From Hyphomicrobiales bacterium (GTDB lineage: Bacteria > Pseudomonadota > Alphaproteobacteria > Rhizobiales > Beijerinckiaceae): DNA of 19,509 bases. The notes beneath the pieces are model-generated. The model saw only the letters and a program-made list of their open reading frames with translations. It made no database searches and was not told where the DNA came from. Position numbers and translations under genes: made by a program. Location: contig CANCAR010000025.1 in assembly GCA_947374125.1 (NCBI GenBank), forward strand, positions 1 to 19,509, read 5' to 3'. Within the stretch, counting starts at the first letter, position 1; every line of letters starts with the position of its first letter. Shown in pieces: positions 1 through 6,302 of this stretch.

Positions 1-417
1 ATACCGGGGGAAGAAAAGCTAAGGCTGGTCGATATGCCGGGCTATGGCTTTGCAAAGGTCTCGAAAGAAAAAATATCGACCTGGACGAAGCTCATGCATG
101 CCTATCTGCAAGGTCGCTCTTCGCTGATGCGGGTGTTTGTGCTGGTGGATGGTCGCCACGGATTGAAGCCGCCTGATCTTGAGATGTTCGATTTGCTCGA
201 TGCGTCCGCCATGCCCTATCAGGTGGTGCTGACGAAAAAAGACGAGGTCAAAAAATCCGATATTGAAGCTCGTATTGAGTCGGTAAAGGCCGGATTGATC
301 AAGCGCCCGGCAGCTTATCCGGAAGTGCTCTTCACCTCATCGGAAACGGGCGAGGGCATGGGCGAATTGCGCGAGGGCATTGTTCGGCAGCTTCTTGAGC
401 GGGGCGTGGTGGCGTAA
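1..417 (+). CDS. engB: Ribosome biogenesis GTPase EngB/YihA, 3' part only
   Basis: This is the C-terminal part of an EngB (YihA/YsxC) GTPase, which acts in late assembly of the large ribosomal subunit. The reading frame is open from base 1, so the true start lies outside the window. The visible part begins just before the G3 motif (VDMPGYGFA, about bases 28-54), continues through the G4 guanine-specificity motif (LTKKDE, near base 230) and reaches a G5-like FTSSETGEG near base 330. The P-loop (G1) and switch I are outside the window. The internal ATG at 34 lies inside the G3 motif and is not a plausible start. The TAA stop overlaps the next gene by one base (TAATGA), which suggests translational coupling. 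The family assignment is secure. Confidence 0.93.
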   Translation: MPGEEKLRLVDMPGYGFAKVSKEKISTWTKLMHAYLQGRSSLMRVFVLVDGRHGLKPPDLEMFDLLDASAMPYQVVLTKKDEVKKSDIEARIESVKAGLIKRPAAYPEVLFTSSETGEGMGELREGIVRQLLERGVVA

Positions 418-791
418 TGACCCGCTTTGAGCGTTTCCTTGCTGCACTTTCTGGGCTTTTGGGAGCCGGAGGCGTAGCGCTTGCTGCGGCCGCCGCCCAT
501 GTGGCTCAAGGCTCGTCGCTCGATTCGGCGGCGCTCTTAGCGCTTGTGCATGCGCCTGCCATTCTAGCCGGCTTAGCGGGCCTTCGGAGCGGTGTTCTGC
601 ATCGCCGAATGGGGCTTTTGGCCATCGTCGGTTTAGGCCTCGGTACGGTATTGTTTTCAGGTGATCTTGCTGTCCGCGTTTTTGCAGGCCACTCGCTCTT
701 TCCAATGGCTGCGCCTACGGGTGGCGTGATCCTCATTGGCGCTTGGCTGCTGCTTGCTATCGCTGGAATTTTTACACCAGCCGCACGCTAA
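417..791 (+). CDS. DUF423 family small membrane protein
   Basis: This 124-residue protein is rich in Ala, Leu and Gly, with four likely membrane segments at about residues 6-26, 38-57, 63-83 and 97-118. The pattern fits the DUF423 (YgdD/YwdK) family: an N-terminal GAGGVALAAAAAH segment, then LFSGDLAV, then a PTGGVILIGAWLLL stretch in the last helix. The function of this inner-membrane family is unknown. The ATG overlaps the engB stop, so it is probably translated as part of the same message. The next gene, argB, starts 73 bases downstream. The assignment rests on motif order and hydrophobicity read by eye. Confidence 0.8.
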   Translation: MTRFERFLAALSGLLGAGGVALAAAAAHVAQGSSLDSAALLALVHAPAILAGLAGLRSGVLHRRMGLLAIVGLGLGTVLFSGDLAVRVFAGHSLFPMAAPTGGVILIGAWLLLAIAGIFTPAAR

Positions 792-864
792 CCCCCGCGA
801 CAAAATCAAGCCGATGGGGTAAGAGGCCCGATAAAGACCAATAAGGCACGATACGAGGGCATCC

Positions 865-1752
865 ATGACCAAAGCTAATCCGCACGAGCAAGCCGAACTT
901 CTGGTCCACGCGCTGCCGCATATGCTCCGGTATGACGATGCCACTATTGTCGTGAAATATGGCGGTCATGCGATGGGCGACGAGCAGATGGCGCGGGATT
1001 TCGCAAAAGATATGATTTTGCTTGAACAGTCTGGGGTAAACCCGGTGGTGGTGCATGGCGGCGGCCCGCAGATCGGCGCGATGCTGGCGCGGCTCAATAT
1101 TAAGAGCGAGTTTGCTGCTGGATTGCGCGTGACCGACAAGGCCACGATGGATGTGGTGGAGATGGTGCTGGCCGGCCTCATCAACAAGCAGATCGTCGGC
1201 TTCATCAACAATGAAGGCGGCCGCGCCATTGGCCTTTGCGGCAAAGACGGCAATATGGTCACGGCGTCTAAAGTGACGCGTACGGTAGTGGATGATTCAA
1301 CCAAGCTCGAAACCGAAGTCGATTTGGGCTTTGTGGGCGAGCCCGCAAGCGTGGATAGCCGCGTGTTGGAAGCGCTTTTAGGGCGTGAACTCATTCCGGT
1401 CCTCGCGCCCGTATGCAACGGGGTGGATGGGCAAACCTACAATGTGAATGCCGATACATTTGCGGGCGCGATTGCAGGTGCGTTGAAGGCCAAGCGTCTT
1501 TTATTGCTCACCGATGTCCCCGGCGTTTTGGACAAAAATAAAAACCTCATCCCGGAACTCAATATCGCGCAAATCCATGCTTTGATCGCGGATGGCACCA
1601 TCACGGGCGGCATGATCCCGAAGGTAGAAACCTGCATTTACGCGCTGGAGCAAGGCGTTGAAGGCGTGGTTATTCTCGATGGCAAAGTGCCGCATTCGGT
1701 GCTGCTTGAACTTTTGACCGATCACGGCGCTGGGACATTGATCACGCGGTAG
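865..1752 (+). CDS. argB: Acetylglutamate kinase
   Basis: ArgB phosphorylates N-acetyl-L-glutamate with ATP, the second step of arginine synthesis in the cytoplasm. The 295-residue length is normal for the family. Amino-acid-kinase motifs are clear: KYGGHAM near residue 32 with the phosphate-contacting Lys, VHGGGPQIG near residue 63, the acetylglutamate-site region around NVNADTFAGAIAGAL, and LLLLTDVPGVLDK. The MIPKVETC segment near residue 250 is also typical. The ATG has a GAGGGC-type ribosome binding site about 5 bases upstream. engB-argB proximity is common in Hyphomicrobiales. The 70 bases after the stop carry the promoter and operator of the next module rather than an obvious terminator. 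Confidence 0.97.
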   Translation: MTKANPHEQAELLVHALPHMLRYDDATIVVKYGGHAMGDEQMARDFAKDMILLEQSGVNPVVVHGGGPQIGAMLARLNIKSEFAAGLRVTDKATMDVVEMVLAGLINKQIVGFINNEGGRAIGLCGKDGNMVTASKVTRTVVDDSTKLETEVDLGFVGEPASVDSRVLEALLGRELIPVLAPVCNGVDGQTYNVNADTFAGAIAGALKAKRLLLLTDVPGVLDKNKNLIPELNIAQIHALIADGTITGGMIPKVETCIYALEQGVEGVVILDGKVPHSVLLELLTDHGAGTLITR

Positions 1753-1781
1753 GTCATTAAGGATTGAAACACGAGGCTTTT

Positions 1782-1804
1782 TTGTGTTTACAATAGCAAC
1801 ACAA
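1782..1804. promoter_or_regulatory. Palindromic operator candidate of the DUF1778/GNAT module
   Basis: A perfect 7-base inverted repeat, TTGTGTT (1782-1788) and AACACAA (1798-1804), is separated by 9 bases, giving a centre-to-centre distance of 16. It spans the -35 region and ends just before the extended -10 of the promoter at 1787-1813. This is where an autoregulating ribbon-helix-helix antitoxin would be expected to bind. That the DUF1778 antitoxin binds here is inferred from position and family behaviour. Confidence 0.55.
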
Positions 1805-1813
1805 TGATATAAT
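1787..1813 (+). promoter_or_regulatory. Extended -10 promoter for the DUF1778/GNAT toxin-antitoxin module
   Basis: A perfect TATAAT at 1808-1813 is preceded by TG at 1805-1806, forming an extended -10. TTTACA at 1787-1792 can serve as -35 with a short 15-base spacer. Transcription would start near 1819-1821, only a few bases before the ATG at 1823, so the message would be leaderless or nearly so. No Shine-Dalgarno sequence precedes the ATG, which agrees with that reading. Confidence 0.6.
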
Positions 1814-1822
1814 TTGGCCGTT

Positions 1823-2128
1823 ATGAGTGAGTCATTAGTCTCGGCCGACATCAATATTCACCTGCGAGCGCGGGCAAAAGATCGCGACCTGATTGATCAG
1901 GCGGCAGAGCTCGTCGGTGCTAACCGTTCGCAGTTTATGCTTGCTTCGGCTGTCAAAGAGGCCAAAAATATTCTGCTCGATCAATCGACGCTCTATGTCG
2001 ATGCACAGTCCTTTCAGGCTGTTATGGATTGGATGGACCGTGAAGCGACTTCGGAAGAGCAAATGGGTATGAACAGACTTCGCGACGCAAAGACGCCTTG
2101 GTCAAAGACGCCTGGGCATGGTGAGTGA
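1823..2128 (+). CDS. DUF1778 (TacA-like) antitoxin
   Basis: This is the antitoxin of a type II module, predicted to bind DNA through an N-terminal ribbon-helix-helix and to neutralise the downstream acetyltransferase toxin with its C-terminal part. Residues 8-45 (ADINIHLRARAKDRDLIDQAA, then GANRSQFMLASAVKEA) match the DUF1778 pattern of a beta strand with basic residues followed by two helices. The C-terminal segment (about 55-85) would be the toxin-neutralising part. I chose the ATG at 1823 (101 residues). A TTG at 1814 would overlap the promoter -10 and adds only three residues. The stop overlaps the toxin start by 11 bases, the usual coupled arrangement. The base composition is slightly AT-richer than the flanking argB, consistent with an acquired module. 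Confidence 0.9.
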   Translation: MSESLVSADINIHLRARAKDRDLIDQAAELVGANRSQFMLASAVKEAKNILLDQSTLYVDAQSFQAVMDWMDREATSEEQMGMNRLRDAKTPWSKTPGHGE

Positions 2129-2636
2129 CCTATCGCTATTCCTTGCGCCGCCGGTTTTATTGACCGAGCAGCATGATACAGCTTCGTTTGATAGTGGCGA
2201 GACTGTAATGGACGAGTGGTTGCGCAACCGTGCGTTGACCAATCAACAATTGGCGGCAAGTCGCACCTACGTCATCTGCCCGAGAAATTCACTGCGCATT
2301 ATTGCTTATTTCGCATTGAGTGCCGCGCAGATTTTGGCCATTGAGGTGCCCAGCTCCATGCGCCGTAATATGCCGCGCAATATTCCGGCGATTTTGTTGG
2401 GTCGTTTGGCGATTGACCGGTCGTATCAAGGTAAAGGTCTAGGCCGTGCTATTCTACGGGATATTGTTAGCCGCGCATTACGATCAGACTTTGCAGCAAG
2501 ATTACTCATCGTCCATGCAATCTCGCCCGACATCGAAGCGTTTTATGTTCGGCATGGCTTTACCCGACTACCCGTACAAAGCCCAACCTATGCGCTCGAT
2601 CTTGTAAAACTCGGCAAGATTGGCGAATGGAATTAA
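2118..2636 (+). CDS. GNAT-family toxin (TacT-like, aminoacyl-tRNA acetyltransferase type)
   Basis: Toxins of this family acetylate the amino group of charged tRNAs and block translation. The 172-residue protein has the family layout: EHDTASFDSGETVMDEWL near residue 18, ASRTYVIC near 47, the LGRLAIDRSYQGKGLG acetyl-CoA loop (Q104 to G109), and AFYVRHGF with Tyr143 where TacT has its catalytic tyrosine. The partner antitoxin directly upstream overlaps by 11 bases. A GTG at 2121 is an alternative start. The 3' end overlaps the following HAD gene by 10 bases. The catalytic residues are present, so the toxin looks intact. The exact tRNA target cannot be read from sequence. Confidence 0.9.
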   Translation: MVSDLSLFLAPPVLLTEQHDTASFDSGETVMDEWLRNRALTNQQLAASRTYVICPRNSLRIIAYFALSAAQILAIEVPSSMRRNMPRNIPAILLGRLAIDRSYQGKGLGRAILRDIVSRALRSDFAARLLIVHAISPDIEAFYVRHGFTRLPVQSPTYALDLVKLGKIGEWN

Positions 2637-3409
2637 ACGGACTCCTGGCCCTGAAAGTAGACGAACCCGTGAATGCCCCACTTAAAACGATAGATAAGGC
2701 CAGGGAACCGAATGACCCTGCACCCGAAATGATCCAAAACGCCTTCGCGCATGTGAATGTCTGGATCTTTGATCTCGACAACACGCTTTATCCGCCCGAA
2801 TCCGCGCTGTGGCCGCAGGTGGATCAGCGTATAACCCTGTTTTTAGGCAATATGTTCGGCATCGATGGCATCTCGGCGCGGGCTTTGCAGAAATATTATT
2901 ACCAAAGATATGGAACGACGCTAAAAGGTCTCATGGAACAATACGGCATGAAGCCGGATGATTTCCTATCCTTCGCGCATGATATTGATGTTTCTGGCTT
3001 GGCACCCGATCCCGAATTAGGGTCAGCGATTGAAAAACTGCCCGGGAGGAAACTTATTCTCACCAACGGGTCCGAAGCGCATGCGCGGAATGTGGCGGGC
3101 AAGCTTGGGATTATCGACAAATTCGAAGCCGTTTTTGATATCGTCGCCGCAGATTTTACACCCAAGCCCGAAGAAGCCACCTATGTGAAGTTTCTGGATC
3201 AATACCAGATCGATCCGTCGCGTGCGGCGATGTTCGAGGATTTGGCGAAAAACCTTGTGGTTCCCTATCAGCTTGGCATGCGAACGGTGCTGATTTTACC
3301 CAAGCAATTCGATACCTATCGGGAGGCGAATGAGCAGATGGATATCGAGGCTGACTACATCCATTTCAAAACGAAAGATTTGGCCGCGTTTTTAAAGGAT
3401 GTGGTGTGA
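2627..3409 (+). CDS. Pyrimidine 5'-nucleotidase, HAD superfamily
   Basis: This HAD hydrolase is predicted to dephosphorylate pyrimidine nucleoside 5'-monophosphates in the cytoplasm. Motif I is FDLDNTLYP (near residue 49, nucleophile and acid-base Asp), motif II LTNGS, motif III the Lys in PKPEEATY, and motif IV MFEDLAKNL. The helical cap between motifs I and II (ALQKYYYQRYGTTLKGL) matches the TIGR01993 type common in alphaproteobacteria. The frame opens at ATG 2627 inside the toxin gene, but homologs usually begin close to motif I. An ATG at 2729 (residue 35 of the long form) is therefore a credible start. No strong ribosome binding site decides between them. The gene may be read through from the toxin promoter. 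Confidence 0.9.
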   Translation: MELNGLLALKVDEPVNAPLKTIDKAREPNDPAPEMIQNAFAHVNVWIFDLDNTLYPPESALWPQVDQRITLFLGNMFGIDGISARALQKYYYQRYGTTLKGLMEQYGMKPDDFLSFAHDIDVSGLAPDPELGSAIEKLPGRKLILTNGSEAHARNVAGKLGIIDKFEAVFDIVAADFTPKPEEATYVKFLDQYQIDPSRAAMFEDLAKNLVVPYQLGMRTVLILPKQFDTYREANEQMDIEADYIHFKTKDLAAFLKDVV

Positions 3410-3427
3410 ATAGCTGCCCGTTGGCTG

Positions 3428-3458
3428 CCTTCTCCCCTCGACCCGTAAAGGGAGAGGG
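3428..3458. repeat. REP-like hairpin, copy 1
   Basis: The arms CCTTCTCCC (3428-3436) and GGGAGAGGG (3450-3458) form a 9-pair stem with one G-T pair and a 13-base loop. The same two arms recur exactly at 9467-9489. It lies between the stop codons of two convergent genes and could act as a bidirectional terminator, although no T-run follows. It is probably one of the short dispersed CCTTCTCCC elements seen between genes in many alphaproteobacterial genomes. Confidence 0.6.
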
Positions 3459-3472
3459 AAAGCAAGCTCAAT

Positions 3473-4807
3473 TTACCCAAACTTCCGTGCTGCCACCCCA
3501 TGCTCGGCCAGCAACCGCTTCAAATCCATCCCAACCGGCAGGCCGTCAACGACCCGCCATTCACCTTGCACTAGCACGCGATCCGCCCGATGCGCGCCGC
3601 ATAAAACGAGCGTTGCTAGCGGATCGTGCCCGCCGGAAAAGCGTGGTTCATCCAGTGTAAAGAGCGCTAGATCGGCCTGTTTGCCGACCGCGATTTTGCC
3701 AATATCTTCACGGCCTAAACACCGCGCTGAACCCTCAGTCGCCCAGCGCAGCACATCATGGTGCGTCACCGCCGAAGCCGATTCATAATGCAATCGATTG
3801 ACCATCAAAGCGTGGCGCACCGCTTCCATCATGTTGGAGGAATCATTCGAGGCCGAGCCATCAACCCCTAAGCCAACAGGCGCACCGGCGCTCTCCAATT
3901 CGCGCGTTTTGCAAAAGCCCGAAGCCAGCACCGCATTCGATGTTGGACAATGGCAAATGCCGACGCCGTGTTTGCCAAGCTTGGTGCAGTCATCGGCCGT
4001 GAAATGTACGCCATGGGCTAACCAAGTGCGAGGCGTCAGCCAGCCCACCTCTTCGAGCAATTCGATGGGGCGGCATTTATAAATTTCGGCACAATAAGCA
4101 TCTTCATCTTTGGTTTCAGCCAAATGCGTGTGAAGCCGCGCATCGAATTTTTCAGCCAAGGCCGCACTTTCACTCATCAAACGCTTGGTCACCGAGAAGG
4201 GCGAGCAGGGGGCCAACGCCACTTGAATAAACGCACCTTCGCTCCGGTCATGGTAGCGGCCGAGCAAACGCTCGCTATCGGCTAAAATCGTATCCTCGTC
4301 TTGCACCACGCTATCGGGTGGCAGGCCGCCATCCTTCTCCGACAAATTCATCGATCCGCGCGTCACCGTCATACGGATACCAAGGCGCTTAGCTTCATCG
4401 ACTTCGATATCGATGGCTTCATCAAGCCCAGCGGGAAAAAGATAATGATGATCCGCCGCCGTGGTGCAGCCCGACAGCAACAGCTCTACCAGCGCCAAGC
4501 GTACCGAAAGGCGAAAACTCTCCGGATCAAGTCGCGCCCAGATGGGGTAAAGCGCTTTGAGCCACGGGAACAGTTCTTTGTTGATGGCGGAAGGATGCGC
4601 GCGGGTGAGTGTTTGGTAAAAATGATGATGCGTGTTGATCAATCCCGGCAACACGACATGCCGCGAGGCGTCGAAACTTTGGTCAACAGGGGTTGAAGGG
4701 GATTGGCCGGATGCGAGTAACTCCACGATGCGGCCCTGCTCGATCACGATGCCACCGGAGGCATTATCCGCCAGAATGGCGAGGGGATTTTTGAGGTGGA
4801 GGCGCAT
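3473..4807 (-). CDS. 8-oxoguanine deaminase-like amidohydrolase
   Basis: This 444-residue member of the cytosine deaminase/AtzB branch of the amidohydrolase superfamily most resembles 8-oxoguanine deaminases, which convert 8-oxoguanine to urate. The metal and catalytic residues are in order: H60-x-H62 in NTHHHFYQTLTRA, HTHLAETKDE with H228 and E231, AHGVH at 264-268, and D316 in GLGVDGSASNDSSNMM. The ends form the usual beta-sandwich (GGIVIEQGRIVEL and KQADLALF). Such proteins are often mislabelled as hydroxydechloroatrazine ethylaminohydrolase. The gene is convergent with the nucleotidase and divergent from the mqsR-like gene. No clear Shine-Dalgarno sequence precedes the ATG. Substrate is inferred from family motifs; a related purine or triazine substrate remains possible. 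Confidence 0.85.
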   Translation of the reverse strand: MRLHLKNPLAILADNASGGIVIEQGRIVELLASGQSPSTPVDQSFDASRHVVLPGLINTHHHFYQTLTRAHPSAINKELFPWLKALYPIWARLDPESFRLSVRLALVELLLSGCTTAADHHYLFPAGLDEAIDIEVDEAKRLGIRMTVTRGSMNLSEKDGGLPPDSVVQDEDTILADSERLLGRYHDRSEGAFIQVALAPCSPFSVTKRLMSESAALAEKFDARLHTHLAETKDEDAYCAEIYKCRPIELLEEVGWLTPRTWLAHGVHFTADDCTKLGKHGVGICHCPTSNAVLASGFCKTRELESAGAPVGLGVDGSASNDSSNMMEAVRHALMVNRLHYESASAVTHHDVLRWATEGSARCLGREDIGKIAVGKQADLALFTLDEPRFSGGHDPLATLVLCGAHRADRVLVQGEWRVVDGLPVGMDLKRLLAEHGVAARKFG

Positions 4808-4944
4808 AGGGTGGGGTCCGGGAGGTGGGCATCAAGGGAGTTGTAAGGGATTTGGCGAGCGCTGCAACCGAGGATTGGTTGAAATTCATAGGATGAATAG
4901 AGACTCTAGGCGTCAGAGGTGGTTCATTCTGATGTTGACAAAAC

Positions 4945-4968
4945 AACCTTAAAGGTTTATGTAACCTT
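4945..4968. promoter_or_regulatory. MqsA-type operator, three half-sites
   Basis: AACCTT (4945-4950), AAGGTT (4952-4957) and AACCTT (4963-4968) form two overlapping inverted repeats. The first reads AACCT-N3-AGGTT, the motif I recall for the E. coli MqsA operator. A perfect -35 hexamer, TTGACA, lies just upstream at 4935-4940. A -10 at 17-base spacing would be TATGTA (4958-4963), which is weak and would place the transcription start inside the gene, so the exact promoter is uncertain. The third half-site runs into the proposed TTG start codon, so bound antitoxin would cover both promoter and translation start. Confidence 0.65.
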
Positions 4969-5266
4969 GGAAAAGCGAAAGCCAACACACGATCTCGACG
5001 CCTTTAAATCGGCGTTTAAACATCATAGGGCCATTACGCTCTCGGCGGCCCGGTCAGCGCGTGAGCTTGGCTATGCTGTGTCAGATATTGTCCAGATGAT
5101 TGAAAAGCTCATGCCGCGTCATTTCTATAAATCAATGACCAGCTTTAACGACCATCGACACTGGCAGGATGTGTACCATCTGCCTTTCGAGGGGCAAGTG
5201 CTCTACGTCAAATTTACCGACACAGTAGTAACTGAATTTATTCTATTATCGCTCAAGGAAAAATGA
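4967..5266 (+). CDS. mqsR: MqsR-family mRNA interferase toxin
   Basis: MqsR is a RelE-fold ribonuclease that cuts mRNA, mainly at GCU/GCA in E. coli. From the TTG at 4967 the protein is 99 residues (E. coli: 98) and starts MEKRKPTHDL, matching the family's MEKRTPH start. AAAGG (4951-4955) is 11 bases upstream as a ribosome binding site. The block HFYKSMTSFNDHRHWQDVY and the C-terminal LLSLKEK are diagnostic. K55, Q67, Y80 and K97 correspond to the E. coli catalytic residues K56, Q68, Y81 and K96. A longer version from GTG 4919 would run through the operator and adds residues absent from the family. The toxin gene precedes the antitoxin, the reverse of most type II modules but normal for mqsRA. 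Confidence 0.9.
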   Translation: MEKRKPTHDLDAFKSAFKHHRAITLSAARSARELGYAVSDIVQMIEKLMPRHFYKSMTSFNDHRHWQDVYHLPFEGQVLYVKFTDTVVTEFILLSLKEK

Positions 5267-5267
5267 C

Positions 5268-5675
5268 ATGCTGAAGACAAAGACCCTGATCCATCCCGAA
5301 ACGGGAGCGCTTCTCAAACGCGCGCTGCGTATTGAGACGGTTTCTTATATGGGCATGTCCAAAGAGGTCTCCATCGAGGGTTGGTTTCCAGACGATGACG
5401 GCGACGGCGTGCTGACGGGCCCAGATTCTGAACCGCTTGATGCCGCCTTGGTCGAGTTGAAAAGCGCGTATGCAGCAGAAATGAAAGCACTCGCCAAAAG
5501 TGTTCGTGCTTCGACAGGCCTCACCCAGCGGGATGCAAGCCTCTTGCTCACCGGCTCGCCGAACAGTTTTTCGAAATATGAGCGTGGCGTGGCACAGCCG
5601 AGCTGGCCGACTTTTGTTCTGTTGAAGCTACTGGCGCGGCAGCCTCAACTCATTGAAGCGATTAAATCCGTTTAA
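5268..5675 (+). CDS. mqsA: MqsA-like antitoxin without zinc-binding cysteines
   Basis: The 135-residue antitoxin starts one base after the mqsR stop, with AAGGAA (5255-5260) as ribosome binding site. The C-terminal half (about 75-120) is an HTH_3/XRE domain of MqsA type: GLTQRDASLLLTGSPNSFSKYERG then AQPS. N99 and K103 lie where E. coli MqsA has the DNA-contacting N97 and R101, so the Arg is changed to Lys. E. coli MqsA has an N-terminal Cys4 zinc site, but this protein has no cysteine at all: the first pair is replaced by LIHPETG and the second by the acidic WFPDDDGDG. The N-terminal half would still be expected to bind the toxin. The module identity follows from its partner and the HTH motif. 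Confidence 0.85.
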   Translation: MLKTKTLIHPETGALLKRALRIETVSYMGMSKEVSIEGWFPDDDGDGVLTGPDSEPLDAALVELKSAYAAEMKALAKSVRASTGLTQRDASLLLTGSPNSFSKYERGVAQPSWPTFVLLKLLARQPQLIEAIKSV

Positions 5676-6161
5676 TCATCCCACCCGCTTCACCATCACA
5701 ACATCATCCTCATACACTTCGCCGCCCAACCCCTCATAAAAGCGCTGGGCGGAAAGATTCTCATGCCAGACGGTCCAGGTAAGCCAAGTTGCACCGCGTT
5801 TGGCAGCAATCGCTTCGACCTCGGCCATGAGAGCGAGCCCGACACCTTGGCTCCGTGCCGATTTCCGCACGAATAGCCCGGCGATAAACACGGCAGAATC
5901 TGTATTAAAAATGCCGGTATGATAGGCGAGATAACCCACACAGGCACCATCGAGTTCTGCGATCAACGTCGTGCAGAAGGGATTGAGGCCGAAGCTCAGC
6001 TCCGCCGTGTGGGTAAAGTCCCGACGCTCACCGCTCGCCAACAAGACGTCTTCAGGTGGTGCGCCGGGCTCAAGCGAGCGAAAATAGAGGTCAATTTCCT
6101 GCACCATGGCGTGCAGCTCGGCCTTGTCGTTCTCTTGGGCAGTTCGAACAATGATGGACAT
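5676..6161 (-). CDS. GNAT family N-acetyltransferase
   Basis: This 161-residue single-domain GNAT protein has its acetyl-CoA pyrophosphate loop at about 98-110 (FVRKSARSQGVGLALM; R103-S-Q-G-V-G108). Strand beta-4 lies before it (AVFIAGLFV), and WTVWHENLSAQRFYEGLGGEVYEDD near the C-terminus is the usual last helix-strand unit with a possible catalytic Tyr. The acceptor is unknown, since the family acetylates many amines. Its stop codon directly abuts the mqsA-like stop on the other strand with no spacer. It is not of the TacT type and has no adjacent antitoxin on its own strand, so I do not treat it as a toxin. GGAAC precedes the ATG by several bases. Confidence 0.88.
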   Translation of the reverse strand: MSIIVRTAQENDKAELHAMVQEIDLYFRSLEPGAPPEDVLLASGERRDFTHTAELSFGLNPFCTTLIAELDGACVGYLAYHTGIFNTDSAVFIAGLFVRKSARSQGVGLALMAEVEAIAAKRGATWLTWTVWHENLSAQRFYEGLGGEVYEDDVVMVKRVG

Positions 6162-6302
6162 GGCGCTTGTTCCATTTGTGATCGAAAGGGAGATGCCATG
6201 CTAAATGGAGAGCCTAGGTAAGCTCAAGGTGACACATCCCTCATCGCTTGATAAGAAGCCTTAAATCGCATCGTCATTTTTCAAAAATATGGAACTAACA
6301 CC

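Noticed and set aside
4919..4966. GTG at 4919 as start of the mqsR-like gene
   Set aside because: The 16 extra residues have no counterpart in the family and would be encoded across the -35 hexamer and operator. TTG at 4967 gives the family length and N-terminus.
4764..4988. Minus-strand frame upstream of the 8-oxoguanine deaminase gene
   Set aside because: It overlaps the deaminase start and the mqsR operator, has a Pro/Ser-rich composition with no family pattern, and shows no ribosome binding site.
5676..6161. GNAT gene as a second toxin linked to the mqsRA-like pair
   Set aside because: It is on the opposite strand, lacks TacT-family motifs and has no antitoxin-like gene beside it.
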